A stretch of DNA of 64,000 nucleotides. Source: Symbiodinium natans. Taxonomy: Eukaryota; Sar; Dinophyceae; Suessiales; Symbiodiniaceae. Location: positions 1,042,276 through 1,106,275 of the forward strand of contig CAJNDS010001668.1 of assembly GCA_905221605.1 (NCBI GenBank). The letters are read 5' to 3'. Numbering within the stretch: position 1 is the stretch's first letter; each line of letters begins with the position of its first letter. The notes beneath the pieces were generated by a model. The model ran no database searches. It was given only the letters and a program-made list of their open reading frames with translations, and was not told where the DNA came from. The translations under genes and the position numbers were made by a program. This document shows, one piece after another, positions 63,301-64,000 of this stretch.

Positions 63301-64000
63301 ATGCTGGCTAACATCGTTCGGCAAGCTGCAACATCCTGGCTTTGGCATCCTGTTTGGAAGAGCCTTGAAGCTTGTTTGCACATAGACGTCGGAGCCGAGG
63401 ATGGCTGTAGGATGCTGAGTTTGGCCTGCTCTTTCCTCGATGAGAGAGGCACCAGGGGCTTTGTTCCAAAGCTCTGGCACGTCCGAAAACCTCTGAGCTT
63501 CGGCCATCAAGGCGCACCTGCGGCTCGATCCTGGCTGGCTGCGGTTGCAAGTGGCGTGGTGAGCTTCAGGGGCCTTTCGGCCAGGCTCAGTCGCCGTAGA
63601 TGCAAACCTGTTGCGCGAGGCCAGTGGCTTTCCCGCTCGGAGGTTCCGGATGAAACGGCATTGCACTGCGACGGTCGCGATGGGAGGGTTCTTCAGTCCA
63701 CAGCTCTGCAAGCAGCCCGGCGGAAAATGGAGAGCAAAGCAGCGGTCAAGAGGGCTGCGCTCGAAAGGTTGAAAGACCATGCGGCCAGCAAGGGCGGGAA
63801 ATGCATTTCAGAGGCGTACACGAACTGCATGACGAAAGTCCAGTGGGAGTGCAACTTGGGGCACACGTGGCAGGCCACGCCGCACAGTGTGCTGAATGGC
63901 CGCCGTTGGTGTCCTCAGTGTGCCATCAATAAGGGCAGGCTCAGCTTGGACCAGCTCCAAGCACACGCGAGGAAAAGAGGTGGCAGGTGCTTGTCCGACG
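63301..64000 (+). CDS. Zinc-ribbon repeat / endonuclease-like protein, copy 5 (cut by window)
   Basis: The frame is open to the right edge. Leader ATG 63301 (MLANIVRQAATSWLW) is in frame with the conserved internal ATG 63412 (MLSLACSFLDERG). The latter is the start supported by all copies; the former is usable only here and in copy 4. The N-terminal region RSWLAAVASGVVSF, the basic linker, one complete zinc ribbon (GKCISEAYTN to WCPQC) and the start of the second (GGRCLSD) are visible. It lies about 33 kb from the array, so either the array resumes to the right or this is a dispersed copy. The nuclease domain is not in the window. Confidence 0.85.
   Translation, partial: MLANIVRQAATSWLWHPVWKSLEACLHIDVGAEDGCRMLSLACSFLDERGTRGFVPKLWHVRKPLSFGHQGAPAARSWLAAVASGVVSFRGLSARLSRRRCKPVARGQWLSRSEVPDETALHCDGRDGRVLQSTALQAARRKMESKAAVKRAALERLKDHAASKGGKCISEAYTNCMTKVQWECNLGHTWQATPHSVLNGRRWCPQCAINKGRLSLDQLQAHARKRGGRCLSD

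Overview
The window looks like nuclear DNA of a protist alga, most probably a dinoflagellate; this is inference. The reasons are: degenerate TTTAGGG/CCCTAAA (plant/dinoflagellate-type telomere heptamer) fills most non-coding space; coding DNA mostly comes as very short islands (about 45-120 nt) with strongly G/C third codon positions; every island I could orient reads on the + strand; a few candidate donors are GC rather than GT; and one fragment resembles tyrosine-recombinase ORFs I associate with dinoflagellate genomes. I found no rRNA, tRNA, CRISPR array, prokaryotic operon signals or intact spliced-leader sequence.

Layout. 0.3-6.1 kb: scattered exon islands, one with an acylphosphatase-like active-site segment, and a 235-nt G-rich block. 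7.2-16.8 kb: islands from a probable WD40-repeat protein, then unassigned ones. 16.9-32.4 kb: a tandem array with a period of about 3.9 kb. Each unit carries one intron-free ORF of about 510-545 residues (five zinc-ribbon repeats plus a C-terminal restriction-endonuclease-like domain) and, downstream, the same three short islands of another, unrecognised gene. Four units are present (16996, 20885, 24612, 28585); the fourth nuclease is frameshifted. A fifth copy starts at 63.3 kb and runs off the right edge. 32.5-48 kb: more mini-exon islands, two of which (40001-40078 and 40310-40393) join in frame across a telomere-repeat intron, and a broken recombinase fragment at 47.3 kb. 48.6-58.05 kb: many islands of an Ala/Lys/Glu-rich helical protein, ending in a good terminal exon. 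58.8-62.6 kb: unassigned islands and two copies of a small inverted-repeat element.

The most interesting pattern is the polarity of the repeats. Exon islands are mostly preceded by the C-rich strand (CCCTAAA) and followed by the G-rich strand (TTTAGGG). In at least nine places the heptamer itself supplies the 5' splice site (exon|GTTTAGGG or a one-base variant). The introns therefore tend to have complementary telomere-like ends, which could fold and bring the splice sites together. Homopolymer G and C runs often follow the same polarity.

Limits. Exon boundaries were placed by eye from AG/GT context, open frame and third-position GC. Most islands cannot be assigned to a named protein and many joins are unknown. 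No alignments or searches were run.
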